Virus record (IMG/VR): IMGVR_UViG_3300043496_000158
Location: 1 to 45,171 of that record
Length of the DNA: 45,171 nt
Direction: 5' to 3' (one strand)
From: a virus
The notes under the pieces are model-generated. The model was not told the DNA's origin, searched no databases, and saw only the letters and a list, made by a program, of their open reading frames with translations. Position numbers and translations under genes: made by a program. Shown one piece after another: positions 1-6,422 of this stretch; position 1 is the stretch's first letter; every line of letters starts with the position of its first letter.

Positions 1-59
1 GCGGGGGGGGGCCCGCCCCCGCCCTGGAACTGGATCTTGGAGCGCTTGGACGAACCGAC
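1..59. repeat. Left copy of terminal direct repeat
   Basis: Bases 1-59 align without gaps to 45113-45171; I count 54 of 59 identical. The repeat begins exactly at the first base and ends exactly at the last base of the window, which is what a circular or terminally redundant molecule gives when the overlap is imperfect. It contains a G9/C-rich self-complementary run (GGGCCCGCCC) that would hinder sequencing. On the minus strand it encodes the start of a late virion gene (VGSS-RSKI-F-GGGGPPP). Confidence 0.85.
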
Positions 60-74
60 CACGCTGATGGTCAC
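1..74 (-). CDS. Partial late gene, N-terminus of Ig-like virion protein (runs off left edge)
   Basis: A GTG at 74-72 overlaps the TGA of the preceding IPT-domain gene (GTGA), the usual start style in this genome. The 24 readable residues begin VTISVVGSSKRSKI and end in a Gly4-Pro3 stretch before the window edge. The same residues with K/T and Q/L changes are found at the right edge (45113-45171), where the frame continues into a complete C-terminal domain. The simplest reading is that this is the true start of the gene listed at 44818-45171 and that the window was cut through it; a tandem paralogue is the alternative. Confidence 0.7.
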   Translation of the reverse strand, partial: MTISVVGSSKRSKIQFQGGGGPPP

Positions 75-682
75 GGCAGGACGATCGGGGTGGTCGACTC
101 GGGCGACGGGGCGCTGGAGCCCTGTGGGTTGACGTAGACGTAGGAGAACGTCCACGAGCCCGCAGGCAGTTCGGTCTGGAGCCAGGTGGCGGTGGTCCCG
201 GGCATGGTCGTGGTCTTGGCCAGATGGTCCTGGGGGACCCCGGCCAGCATGGGCGTGACCTTGGTGCCGGTGACCGTGCCATCGGCCGAGGCGGTGAAGG
301 TCACGACCACGTCCACCGTGGTGTTCTTCACGGCCGTGGGGGCGGTGATCGGACGGTTGGGCACGGTGGTGGCCTGCAAGGTGAACAGGCGGGCCCGGCT
401 CAGGGCCGTGCCCACCCGCACCCGCACCGGGTAGACGCCGGGGGTGCCCACGGCTGACAGGTCGAGCGGGGCGGTCAGCTGGTTGCGGCTGACGAAGGTG
501 GTGGTCACCTTCACGTTGTTGATGAGGATGTAGGCGCCGGGGCGGAACGTCGCCCCGAACACGCGCAGGGTGAAGGCCGGGGTGTTGCCCACCTTGGCCG
601 TGGGCGGGAACAGGGCCCGGATGTAGGGCTGGGCGGCACCGGCCCCACCCAGGCCGTCCTGCACCTCGCGGGTGTCGCTCAT
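71..682 (-). CDS. IPT/TIG plus Ig-like domain virion protein
   Basis: 203 residues. Residues about 20-103 have the hydrophobic beta-strand pattern of an IPT/TIG immunoglobulin-like domain (FPPTAKVGNTPAFTLRVFG..., ...PGVYPVRVRVG). Residues about 110-203 form a second beta-sandwich-like domain that is clearly duplicated in the gene at the right edge: both have ADxTVTxTxVTP, PAGSxWTxxYxYVNPxG and SPEST. No signal peptide or membrane segment is seen. The start ATG overlaps the previous stop (ATGA), in the late operon between small terminase and large terminase. By analogy with Ig-like decorations of other phages I infer a capsid decoration or head-fibre role that helps surface binding; that role is not shown by the sequence. 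Confidence 0.75.
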   Translation of the reverse strand: MSDTREVQDGLGGAGAAQPYIRALFPPTAKVGNTPAFTLRVFGATFRPGAYILINNVKVTTTFVSRNQLTAPLDLSAVGTPGVYPVRVRVGTALSRARLFTLQATTVPNRPITAPTAVKNTTVDVVVTFTASADGTVTGTKVTPMLAGVPQDHLAKTTTMPGTTATWLQTELPAGSWTFSYVYVNPQGSSAPSPESTTPIVLP

Positions 683-903
683 CGCTTCCCCTTCCGGGCT
701 TGGGGGCGGTCAGTCCAGCGGGGCTGACCGCTCAGGTGTCCAGCCCTGCCGGACTGGACACCGGCGTTGGCCACTCGGATGGCCTTGCCTTCGTCCCCCG
801 AGGACGCCAGGACGGCGTTAGCCGTCTTCGTCCACCGGGTCTTCTGGCTGCGGGTCTTGGCCCTCTTGGTCTTGGCCGACACGTCGGACTGGCTCCAGGG
901 CAT
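679..903 (-). CDS. Small basic late protein of unknown function
   Basis: 74 residues starting at the ATG at 903, inside the 3' end of the small terminase gene in another frame (86-base overlap) and ending four bases into the next start (ATGA at 682-679). The product starts MPWSQSDV, is rich in Lys and Arg, and has a helix-like core with GDEGKAIRVANAG; small proteins of this pattern (short acidic/basic helical, GDE-K-A-xxxAN) are common beside terminase genes in actinophages, and it faintly resembles ChaB-like proteins. The start is chosen because upstream codons in this frame are only a shadow of the terminase gene. Confidence 0.7.
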   Translation of the reverse strand: MPWSQSDVSAKTKRAKTRSQKTRWTKTANAVLASSGDEGKAIRVANAGVQSGRAGHLSGQPRWTDRPQARKGKR

Positions 904-1468
904 GGCCTTCCTCCACATCGATGACGCCCGGGATGGAAGCGGTTCCTCGGCCGGGCTGGTCGAGCAGGTACAGCGCCTTCTGCAACTGCTCACGCAGCTG
1001 GTCGTCGCTCATCGACTTCAACTCGCGGGCCTCGTGGACCACGATCCGCTTGGGGGCGAGCTTGTCCACGTACTGGAGGTAGAGCGTCGCCGCCTTCACG
1101 TCCCCGAGCAGGGCTCGCTCGTACACGGCCTGCACCACCTGCTGCACCCGGGTGGGCTCGGCGTTCAGGACCTCGAAGCGCTTCTCCAGGAGCCCCTTCA
1201 CCCGCTCGTCCCGCAACCAGCGGGACAGGGTGGTGGCCTTCACTCCGTTGCTCTTGGCCCATCCGGCCTGACTCATGTTCGGGTTGCGGTACGGATCGCA
1301 CAGCCAGTCGAGGAAGCGGTCCACCAACGGGGGTGGGTGGTGGTTCCCGTACTTGTCGGTCGTCCAGACCCCGGCGACCGAGTCCGTGACCCGAGGCGGG
1401 CGGGGCCTGCGCTTGTTCACGTGCCGGGTCAGTTCGGGCACCGCGTCGGTCATGGCCATCTGACTCAC
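818..1468 (-). CDS. terS: Terminase small subunit
   Basis: 216 residues. An N-terminal basic stretch is followed by a conserved DNA-binding region at about 45-95 (PLVDRFLDWLCDP, NMSQAGWAKSNG, TLSRWLRDERV), a helix-turn-helix of the kind found in phage small terminases, then a helical region (about 100-160) suited to oligomerisation and an acidic tail. It would recognise the packaging site and feed DNA to the ATPase at 43750-44703, which lies about 2 kb away if the window closes into a circle. First gene of the leftward late operon. ATGs at 1468, 1459 and 1453 are all possible; none has a strong Shine-Dalgarno, so the first is shown. Confidence 0.8.
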   Translation of the reverse strand: MSQMAMTDAVPELTRHVNKRRPRPPRVTDSVAGVWTTDKYGNHHPPPLVDRFLDWLCDPYRNPNMSQAGWAKSNGVKATTLSRWLRDERVKGLLEKRFEVLNAEPTRVQQVVQAVYERALLGDVKAATLYLQYVDKLAPKRIVVHEARELKSMSDDQLREQLQKALYLLDQPGRGTASIPGVIDVEEGHALEPVRRVGQDQEGQDPQPEDPVDEDG

Positions 1469-1522
1469 CAGGCAGCCTGTTCACCCGACGAATGAGGGCG
1501 ACACCCCGAGGGGTGGAGCCCA

Positions 1523-1544
1523 TACAGGCCATTCCTGGCCTGTA
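1523..1544. promoter_or_regulatory. Inverted repeat upstream of the late operon
   Basis: TACAGGCCA, four-base loop, TGGCCTGTA: a perfect 9-bp inverted repeat 55 bases upstream of the small terminase start. It may be an operator or a hairpin in the 5' leader of the late transcript. A related half (CAGGCCTGT) recurs at 1780-1788. Confidence 0.4.
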
Positions 1545-1571
1545 CCGATCGTGTGACAAGTTCCGACTGGT

Positions 1572-1597
1572 CCTTGACATGTCACTTGAAGTCAAGG
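1572..1597. promoter_or_regulatory. TTGACA box in an inverted repeat
   Basis: CCTTGAC (1572-1578) and GTCAAGG (1591-1597) form a 7-bp inverted repeat with a 12-base spacer; each arm carries a TTGAC-type -35 box, one per strand. No good -10 follows on the plus strand. It is preceded at 1565-1572 by GACTGGTC, the reverse complement of a word repeated in other gaps. Probably a divergent promoter or operator. Confidence 0.35.
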
Positions 1598-2139
1598 CTG
1601 GATGAATGGGGCTGAGCGAGCGACCACCAGGAGCGAGCGAAGCCCGCCGACCACCTGCCTGCGAGGGGGCTGCCCGAGGGGGCAGCCCACCTGACGGTCG
1701 GACAGGGCGTACGGCGCCCGCCCCGACCGGAAGGTGGGGGGACCCCCGAAGGGCAGGTCACGAGCAGGTCATGTCCCCGCAGGCCTGTCTACAACCTGTA
1801 TGGGCCGTGTTTCCTGTATATAGCCGTACGGCTGGGCAGTAATAATACTTATATAGACACGCGGCCGCGCCCCCCCTCCCCCGGGGGGGGTGGCAGGCCT
1901 ACGGCCTGGTCGACGGCACAGAACTGTGGTTCTGTCCCCCCAGAAACTGGAGAGTGGTGCGCGCATAATGCGTGCGCTCTCTCCATCCGCGTGATGGGGG
2001 AACCACCCCCTGCCTTCCCTGCCTGGTGACCAGCAGCAGCAGGCCAGGTCAGCCAGCCTCGCGTGACGCAGCGGGCGACGCAGGCGCCTGACGCAGGGGC
2101 TTTCCCGCCGGACTACGTCCTCACGCTGTAAAGCCAGGG

Positions 2140-2169
2140 TTGACAGTCTGCCGACGGTCTGGGCATGAT
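2140..2169 (+). promoter_or_regulatory. Promoter of the first early gene
   Basis: TTGACA at 2140-2145, an 18-base spacer and CATGAT at 2164-2169, about 60 bases before the ATG at 2228. Seven bases after the -35 box lies GACGGTCTGG, at the same place where two other promoters carry GACTGTCGGA, so it may be a diverged copy of the same operator. Confidence 0.6.
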
Positions 2170-2227
2170 GGTGGCGGCAGATCGGCAACCCCGCCGGTCA
2201 CCACGGTCCCGAAAGGCACCCAGGCAC

Positions 2228-3067
2228 ATGACATCCATCCTGCTCACGATCGATGACGCCGTCATCGACATCACTGCTCTCGTCACCCAGATCACCCAGT
2301 CCTCGTACGTGGCTCCGAAGGAGCAGACCGTGGTCACGGAGCCGAAGGCTCCGAAGGCCACGAAGGTTCGCAAGCCTCGTGACGGCAAGGCCGTCATGGC
2401 CGCCATCCGTGAGGCCTGCGCCGAGCGTCGCTACAGCGACGCCGTTGCCCTGGCCGAGACCAAGGGTTGGGCCCACGTGGTGGACTCTGTCCACCGCAAG
2501 CAGGACGCTGACAAGCGTCGGACCGCCACGAAGTCGGTCGAGACCATCGCTCGCCAGCCTCGTACGTCGGGCCGTAAGGCCCAGCGTGACGCCCTGGTCA
2601 CCCAGGCCGTCATCGACGCTGTCGAGGCCGAAGAGGCCCCGAAGGGGCCTGCGGTCAAGGGTCGGCCCCGCTGTGCGGAGCACCACGTGTTCCTGAAGGG
2701 CGATGGCACCTGCAAGCGTTGCCTGGCCAGCATCGCTCCCCCGGCACCGAAGGTGCCGTCGGTCAAGGCCGAGACCGTCACGGTCAAGACCGAAGCGCCG
2801 AAGGCGCTGACCGCTGCGGACATGTTCCCTGGTGGCCTGAGCGAATCCGACCTGGTGCTGGCCTGGCACGCCATGGCGGCCAAGGCTGCCGAAGGCAGCC
2901 GCACCCAGCGGAACCACATGCGAGCCACGTTCGAGAGCGTGGTCCAGGTGTGCAACACGAAGGCCGCTGAGGCCGCCACCAGCGGCTCCAAGCTGGCCGC
3001 GGCGATGTGGGCGAAGCGGGCGAAGAACGCTCGCAACGTGGTCTCCGCCCTGGTGGCCACGGCCTGA
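2228..3067 (+). CDS. Unknown early protein with a small zinc-knuckle-like motif
   Basis: 279 residues from the ATG at 2228, which is preceded by CCGAAAGGCACCCAGGCAC, the repeated leader of this phage; an upstream in-frame ATG at 2165 overlaps the -10 box and is rejected. A Lys/Arg-rich, Ala-rich protein; residues about 155-175 have C-x2-H...C-x2-C (RCAEHH, CKRC), a possible metal-binding knuckle, and the C-terminal 70 residues look helical. It has its own promoter and a strong terminator, so it is probably a single-gene unit. Codons use CGT, GCT and CCT far more than neighbours, the bias expected of a highly expressed gene. No family recognised; an abundant nucleic-acid-binding protein is a guess. 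Confidence 0.8.
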   Translation: MTSILLTIDDAVIDITALVTQITQSSYVAPKEQTVVTEPKAPKATKVRKPRDGKAVMAAIREACAERRYSDAVALAETKGWAHVVDSVHRKQDADKRRTATKSVETIARQPRTSGRKAQRDALVTQAVIDAVEAEEAPKGPAVKGRPRCAEHHVFLKGDGTCKRCLASIAPPAPKVPSVKAETVTVKTEAPKALTAADMFPGGLSESDLVLAWHAMAAKAAEGSRTQRNHMRATFESVVQVCNTKAAEAATSGSKLAAAMWAKRAKNARNVVSALVATA

Positions 3068-3083
3068 CCCACCCACAGGCAGG

Positions 3084-3113
3084 CAGCGCCCCCGGTTCAC
3101 GCCGGGGGCGCTG
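3084..3113 (+). terminator. Intrinsic terminator after the first early gene
   Basis: CAGCGCCCCCGG (3084-3095) and CCGGGGGCGCTG (3102-3113) form a perfect 12-bp stem with loop TTCACG, 16 bases after the stop. No T-run follows, as is usual for actinobacterial terminators. Confidence 0.85.
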
Positions 3114-3279
3114 TCGCGCCCCGACACATTCCCTGCCACGCGCCAGGCCAGACGGCCTGGCCTTCGGCGCGCCCAGGCACGGATGGCCAGGCCGTCCAGG
3201 CCTGTCGACCCACGTGCAAACGGCCACGGAGAGGCCCCTGTGTGCCCCTGTGCGGCGCGTGGACCACGGATAGGCAGAC

Positions 3280-3300
3280 GGACAGCCTGTCCGACCAGTC
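3280..3300. promoter_or_regulatory. Palindromic operator candidate
   Basis: GGACAG-C-CTGTCC (3280-3292) is a perfect odd palindrome directly followed by GACCAGTC (3293-3300), a word repeated in other gaps. It lies 64 bases upstream of the gene at 3364. The rest of the 3068-3363 gap holds the terminator and a CCAGGCC/GGCCTGG hairpin near 3147-3164; no gene is seen there. Confidence 0.45.
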
Positions 3301-3363
3301 AGGTACACGCGTGAACGAGCGCGGGTACAGGCGACCAGGCAGCCACGTACGAAAGGACCAGCC

Positions 3364-3558
3364 ATGGCACGAGGACACACGGACGAGCCCGAGGCACCAA
3401 CCGAGGGCGACACCACGAGCACCACGGATAGCCCGCTCACGGACGAGCAGGCCGCTGGTGGCCTGACCAACGTGGCGTTGGCCGACAAGGTGGCCGGTGG
3501 CTCCGCCAGCCAGGCTGAGTTGGTCGAGGCTGGTCGTCGCCTGTCGTCCATGTTGTAG
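3364..3558 (+). CDS. Small acidic Thr/Ser-rich protein
   Basis: 64 residues; start ATG preceded by CGTACGAAAGGACCAGCC, a good match to the phage's repeated ribosome-binding leader. N-terminal half is disordered (EPEAPTEGDTTSTTDSP), the C-terminal half (residues 28-64) looks helical with LADKVAGGSASQAELVEAG. No family recognised. Isolated between repeat-rich gaps. Confidence 0.65.
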   Translation: MARGHTDEPEAPTEGDTTSTTDSPLTDEQAAGGLTNVALADKVAGGSASQAELVEAGRRLSSML

Positions 3559-3568
3559 GGCACGGATA

Positions 3569-3653
3569 GGCACGTACGAGAGCCCGGGCCCGGGTAGCCA
3601 CCTAGGCAGTTAGTAGGGACCCGAGCCCGTGCTCGTGCGTGACGCTACGTGCC
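3569..3653 (+). ncRNA. Folded element flanked by CACGGATAG repeats, possible small RNA
   Basis: The 85 bases can fold on paper into a branched structure: outer stem GGCACGTA (3569-3576)/TACGTGCC (3646-3653), CGAG (3577-3580)/CTCG (3632-3635), long stem CGGGCCCGGGT (3585-3595)/ACCCGAGCCCG (3619-3629, one mismatch), CCTA/TAGG near the tip and a small GCG-TGA-CGC side hairpin at 3637-3645. CACGGATAG lies at both borders (3561-3569, 3656-3664). It follows the stop at 3558 and precedes a strong promoter, so it may act as a terminator or a small RNA; a tiny mobile element with a 9-base target duplication is another reading. Confidence 0.4.
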
Positions 3654-3701
3654 ATCACGGATAGCCCGCTAGTGCCTGTCCCTGCCATTGTAAGCCCCGG
3701 C

Positions 3702-3732
3702 TTGACAAGATCCTGGCAGGCCGTTCTACGAT
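3702..3732 (+). promoter_or_regulatory. Sigma-70-like promoter of the accessory operon
   Basis: TTGACA (3702-3707), 19-base spacer, TACGAT (3727-3732). A leader of about 70 bases containing CACACCCACACACGAGAGAGG leads to the ATG at 3810. Likely drives 3810-6730. Confidence 0.7.
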
Positions 3733-3809
3733 GGAAGTGTCCTCGGAGCGGATCGCTGCTGCTCCGGGGACAAGCATGTACACACCCACACACGAGAGAG
3801 GTCACAGGC

Positions 3810-4352
3810 ATGACCGAGGACAGGGCCATCACGGCCGACGACATGAAGTTCCTGCGCTGGGCACGGGAGAAGAGCAACGTCTCGCTCTACGTGGCCTGGC
3901 ACCTGGAGGACCGCACCGGCTTCGTGCGGGTCACGGTCACCCACACGGTGCACGTGCCCGGGATGCCCGAGGGCAACCGGGTCGAGACCAGCCACCAGCT
4001 GTCCCTGGGGACGGCCTACGTGGCCAACTACCACGGGCGTGAGGGCAACACCGTGGCCGCCTTGAACATGGGCACGACCATGCGAGGCGAGCACGCCGGT
4101 TGCCTGAACAACCTCATGAGCATGGGGCTGCGCACGGGCGACCAGTTGCGGGCTGTGTTCCTGATCGGCAACGACACCGAGCCCCTGCGCAACGCGGGCT
4201 TCACCCACGACCAGGCCTTCCTGGGCATCGACCGGGATGGCAAGTTCCGGGGCGAGGCCTTCGTGGACGATCGGGTGTACCGCCTGGCCACCACGGCCAG
4301 CAACGGGATGCTCTGGACCCGCACCCTGGCCAACACGCCGGACGTGGCCTGA
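3810..4352 (+). CDS. Unknown protein, early accessory operon
   Basis: 180 residues from the ATG at 3810 (leader ...GAGAGAGGTCACAGGC-ATG). Mixed alpha/beta pattern without membrane segments; strands around residues 35-60 (GFVRVTVTHTVHV) and 75-100 and a conserved-looking GREGNTVAALNMGT stretch. No family recognised. It is the first gene after the promoter at 3702 and its stop overlaps the next start (TGATG). Confidence 0.75.
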   Translation: MTEDRAITADDMKFLRWAREKSNVSLYVAWHLEDRTGFVRVTVTHTVHVPGMPEGNRVETSHQLSLGTAYVANYHGREGNTVAALNMGTTMRGEHAGCLNNLMSMGLRTGDQLRAVFLIGNDTEPLRNAGFTHDQAFLGIDRDGKFRGEAFVDDRVYRLATTASNGMLWTRTLANTPDVA

Positions 4353-4498
4353 TGAAGCCCCTGCTGGCCTTCCTGGCGGTGCTCATGATCCTGGTCGGCG
4401 GCGCTGCCGCCGTCTGGTACGTGATCCACCCCGAGCCCATGTACACCAGCAACTTCGGCCGCTGCACCCACGAGTACGAGAGGTACTGCACGCCCTGA
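4352..4498 (+). CDS. Small single-pass membrane or secreted protein
   Basis: 48 residues starting with ATG overlapping the preceding TGA. Residues 2-24 are a hydrophobic segment (LLAFLAVLMILVGGAAAVWYVI) after a single Lys, followed by a short tail with two Cys (GRCTHEYERYC) that could form a disulfide outside the membrane. Looks like an N-in/C-out anchor or uncleaved signal. Function unknown. Confidence 0.65.
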   Translation: MKPLLAFLAVLMILVGGAAAVWYVIHPEPMYTSNFGRCTHEYERYCTP

Positions 4499-4615
4499 CC
4501 ATCCCGCTGGATGGAATGGAAACCGTCAAGGTCGCCTAAACAACAGGCCGAACGGCCCATCGCATCCGTCCATCCCCTCGCGTTATCCCACACACACACC
4601 CGAAAGAGGCATCCC

Positions 4616-4726
4616 ATGCTCCCCCTGTTCCTCAACGGCGGCCTGTTCGCCTGGACCCAGCTGATCGGCCTGGTCATCGCGGCCGTCGCCCTGGTCGTCT
4701 GGCTCGTTCGCCACAAGGCCGCCTAG
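4616..4726 (+). CDS. Tiny membrane protein
   Basis: 36 residues with one predicted membrane helix (about 12-31, LIGLVIAAVALVVWLV) and a short basic tail. The ATG at 4616 is preceded by CCACACACACACCCGAAAGAGGCATCCC, a very clear copy of the phage leader motif, which decides the start over the upstream in-frame ATG at 4511. The TAG is followed at once by an in-frame GTG of the next gene. The 117-base gap before it shows no other gene. Confidence 0.65.
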   Translation: MLPLFLNGGLFAWTQLIGLVIAAVALVVWLVRHKAA

Positions 4727-5170
4727 GTGGTCCTGCTCATCCTCATCGTCACGGGCGTCGGCGCGCTGTGCGTCGTCGCCTGGCTGGCCATCGGAGAGAC
4801 CATCTCCGCTCGCCAGCACGACCCGAAGCCCACACGCACCGAAAGGACCCAGCCAGTGAGTTACCAGCCCGATCCCGAGCCCCGTCCCCCGTCGTACACG
4901 CCCAACCCCGCCTACAACCAGGCGCCACCCACCCGAGGCCACGCCATCGCCAGCCTCGTGTGCGGCATCACGTCCATCATCCCCGGTTGGTTCCTGTACC
5001 TGAGCCTGCCCCTGGCCATCTGCGCCATCGTGTTCGCTCGGGTCGACCGTCGGGCCAACGGCCCCTCGGGCATGGCCACCGCCGGACTCGTGACCGGGCT
5101 CGTGGGCGGCATCGTCTGGGTGCTCTTCTGGGCGCTCGTCATCATCGTCGCCATCTCATCCGCATCCTGA
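4727..5170 (+). CDS. DUF4190-like multi-pass membrane protein with two possible starts
   Basis: 147 residues from the GTG at 4727, or 105 from the GTG at 4856. The second is preceded by CACACGCACCGAAAGGACCCAGCCA, the phage leader, so a short form is likely. The long form adds an N-terminal membrane helix (residues 2-24). The common part has a Pro/Tyr-rich cytosolic segment (YQPDPEPRPP) then HAIASLVCGI... and two helices separated by ARVDRRANGPSGMATAGLVTG, the pattern of the DUF4190 family in Actinobacteria. The role is unknown; a membrane protein expressed from the prophage or early in infection, perhaps altering the envelope, is inference. Confidence 0.7.
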   Translation: MVLLILIVTGVGALCVVAWLAIGETISARQHDPKPTRTERTQPVSYQPDPEPRPPSYTPNPAYNQAPPTRGHAIASLVCGITSIIPGWFLYLSLPLAICAIVFARVDRRANGPSGMATAGLVTGLVGGIVWVLFWALVIIVAISSAS

Positions 5171-5202
5171 CCATTCACACACGTACGAAGGAGAACAGGC
5201 AC

Positions 5203-5949
5203 ATGAAGCGACTCATCCCCCTGGCCGCCCTGACGGCGGCCCTGATCCTGGCCGCCTGTGGCGGCTCCAAGGGCGAGGCCAGCGTGGCCACGTCCGAAGC
5301 CAGTACCACCACCCAGGCCAGCACCACGCTGGCCCCGACCACCACCACCGTCCCCGCGGTCTTCGCGGCCAAGGTCGTGGATGGCGACACCCTGACCATC
5401 AACACGGGCGAGAACATTCGCATCGTGGGCATCGACACACCCGAGGTCGGTCAGTGCGGCTACGTCGAGGCCAGCGATCGCCTGACCGCGCTGCTCACGG
5501 GCAAGACGCTCACCCTCACGCCGGGAGCCCAGACCGACAAGGACAAGTACGACCGGCTGCTGCGCTACGTGGACGTGGACGGCACCGACGTGGGGCTCAC
5601 CCTCATCCAGGAGGGCCTGGCCATCGCCCGCTACGACAGCCGGGACGGCTACGGAGCACATCCCCGTGAGGCGGCCTACGTTGCTGCCGATGCGGCCAGC
5701 CCCAGCACCTGCCTGCCCCCGGCTCCCGTCACCACTCCAGCCCCCGTCACAGCGGCTCCCCCGCCCGTGACCCCGGCCACCACCGAGGCCCCCGCGGCCA
5801 CCACGCCCGCCACCCAGCCCAAGCCCAGCGGCTCGTACAAGAACTGCACCGAGGCCAAGGCGGCAGGGGCGGCACCGCTGCACCGGGGCGATCCCGGCTA
5901 CTCGTCCAAGCTGGACGGCGATGGCGACGGTGTCGCCTGCGAGTCATGA
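5203..5949 (+). CDS. Lipid-anchored thermonuclease (SNase) with Excalibur domain
   Basis: 248 residues; ATG preceded by CACACACGTACGAAGGAG. Residues 1-19 form a lipoprotein signal with lipobox LAAC (Cys19). A Thr/Ser tether (22-52) leads to a staphylococcal-nuclease domain (about 54-168) with VVDGDT and the RIVGIDTPE motif; R73, D78, E81 and R118 match the family's catalytic and calcium-binding positions. A second Thr/Pro linker precedes a C-terminal Excalibur calcium-binding motif (DGDGDGVACE). The product should be a Ca-dependent DNase/RNase tethered outside the membrane. Membrane-anchored nuclease could cut incoming competitor DNA or extracellular DNA; that use is inference. Confidence 0.9.
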   Translation: MKRLIPLAALTAALILAACGGSKGEASVATSEASTTTQASTTLAPTTTTVPAVFAAKVVDGDTLTINTGENIRIVGIDTPEVGQCGYVEASDRLTALLTGKTLTLTPGAQTDKDKYDRLLRYVDVDGTDVGLTLIQEGLAIARYDSRDGYGAHPREAAYVAADAASPSTCLPPAPVTTPAPVTAAPPPVTPATTEAPAATTPATQPKPSGSYKNCTEAKAAGAAPLHRGDPGYSSKLDGDGDGVACES

Positions 5950-6422
5950 GCGTCGAGGGGCTGCTGCTCGCCGTCTGGCCCGACGGGCAGCACATGTACA
6001 TCGCCAACGAGTACGAGTCGATCCGACGCGTGTTCGAGGAGGGCTCCGCTCTCTTCGATGTCGCCTACTGCTCCCCGTCGCTCGCCTTCCTGGTGGACGA
6101 CGAGGGGCTGCTGAACGGCAGCGTGCTCAACACCACGGCCAGCTGGTTCGGCGCACGGGCCATCTACGGGCCTGTCGTGGTCATCAGCCCCGAGACCGGC
6201 CCCGAAGGTGAGACCTTGCCTGCCGAGGCGGGCTTGTACGAGGCCATGACGCGCTTCGCCAGCCAGTGGCGCCAGGTGTGGGTCGAGGCCGAGAGCGGCG
6301 GGCAGGACCTGAGCGTGTCGGCCGACCCCGACAACATCCCTCCCCCGCAGGTCATCGCGTTCGAGGAGGTCAACACGTTCGAGGACTTCCTACGAGCGAC
6401 GAGCAAGGAGAAGGGCCAGTGA
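5946..6422 (+). CDS. DUF3846-like protein
   Basis: 158 residues; start ATG overlaps the nuclease gene stop (ATGA). The middle (about 40-80) reads FLVDDEGLLNGSVLN...FGARAIYGPVVVI, resembling the pattern of DUF3846, a small family common in phages and plasmids (residue-E/D-EGxLNGLPxN ... I-G-vvi). C-terminal part is acidic. The family is from memory and the match is by eye. Cytoplasmic, role unknown. Confidence 0.6.
   Translation: MSVEGLLLAVWPDGQHMYIANEYESIRRVFEEGSALFDVAYCSPSLAFLVDDEGLLNGSVLNTTASWFGARAIYGPVVVISPETGPEGETLPAEAGLYEAMTRFASQWRQVWVEAESGGQDLSVSADPDNIPPPQVIAFEEVNTFEDFLRATSKEKGQ

Larger units (their letters stand above)
1469..2227. other. Long noncoding divergent region, hairpin-rich, with AT-rich island
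   Basis: No convincing gene in 758 bases; the only long frames are Pro/Arg/Gly-rich shadows. It separates the leftward late operon from the rightward early half. Visible structures: 9-bp inverted repeat 1523-1531/1536-1544; 7-bp repeat 1572-1578/1591-1597 around a TTGACA; 9-bp hairpin 1667-1675/1680-1688; 12-bp palindrome AGCCGTACGGCT at 1822-1833; an unusually A/T-rich island at about 1838-1860 (AGTAATAATACTTATATAG); a C-run/G-run hairpin about 1869-1890; CAGGCC-tac-GGCCTG at 1894-1908; and ACAGAAC-tgtg-GTTCTGT at 1918-1935 followed by a C run. It could hold divergent promoters, a replication origin, a packaging site or a small RNA; none is proved. Confidence 0.7.
3265..3670 (+). repeat. Four direct copies of CACGGATAG
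   Basis: CACGGATAG occurs in the same orientation at 3265-3273, 3423-3431, 3561-3569 and 3656-3664. The copies fall into two types: 3265 and 3561 continue as GGCA, while 3423 and 3656 continue as CCCGCT (15 identical bases). The order type 1 - type 2 is therefore repeated, suggesting an old segment duplication; the copy at 3423 lies inside the small gene 3364-3558. Iterons for a replication or DNA-binding protein are another reading. Confidence 0.75.

Noticed and set aside
767-1495. 242-codon plus-strand frame opposite the small terminase
   Set aside because: Shadow of the minus-strand gene; His/Leu/Val-rich and without leader motif.
1606-1842. 78-codon plus-strand frame in the noncoding region
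   Set aside because: Arg/Pro/Gly-rich shadow, crosses hairpins and the AT-rich island, no ribosome-binding site.
3569-3653. tRNA gene
   Set aside because: The branched fold lacks the T-loop GTTCRA pattern, an anticodon arm of proper size and a CCA-side acceptor; no tRNA was recognised in any gap.
5281-5840. CRISPR or tandem repeat in the ACC/CCC-rich part of the nuclease gene
   Set aside because: It is simple Thr/Pro codon repetition in linkers, without regular spacers.
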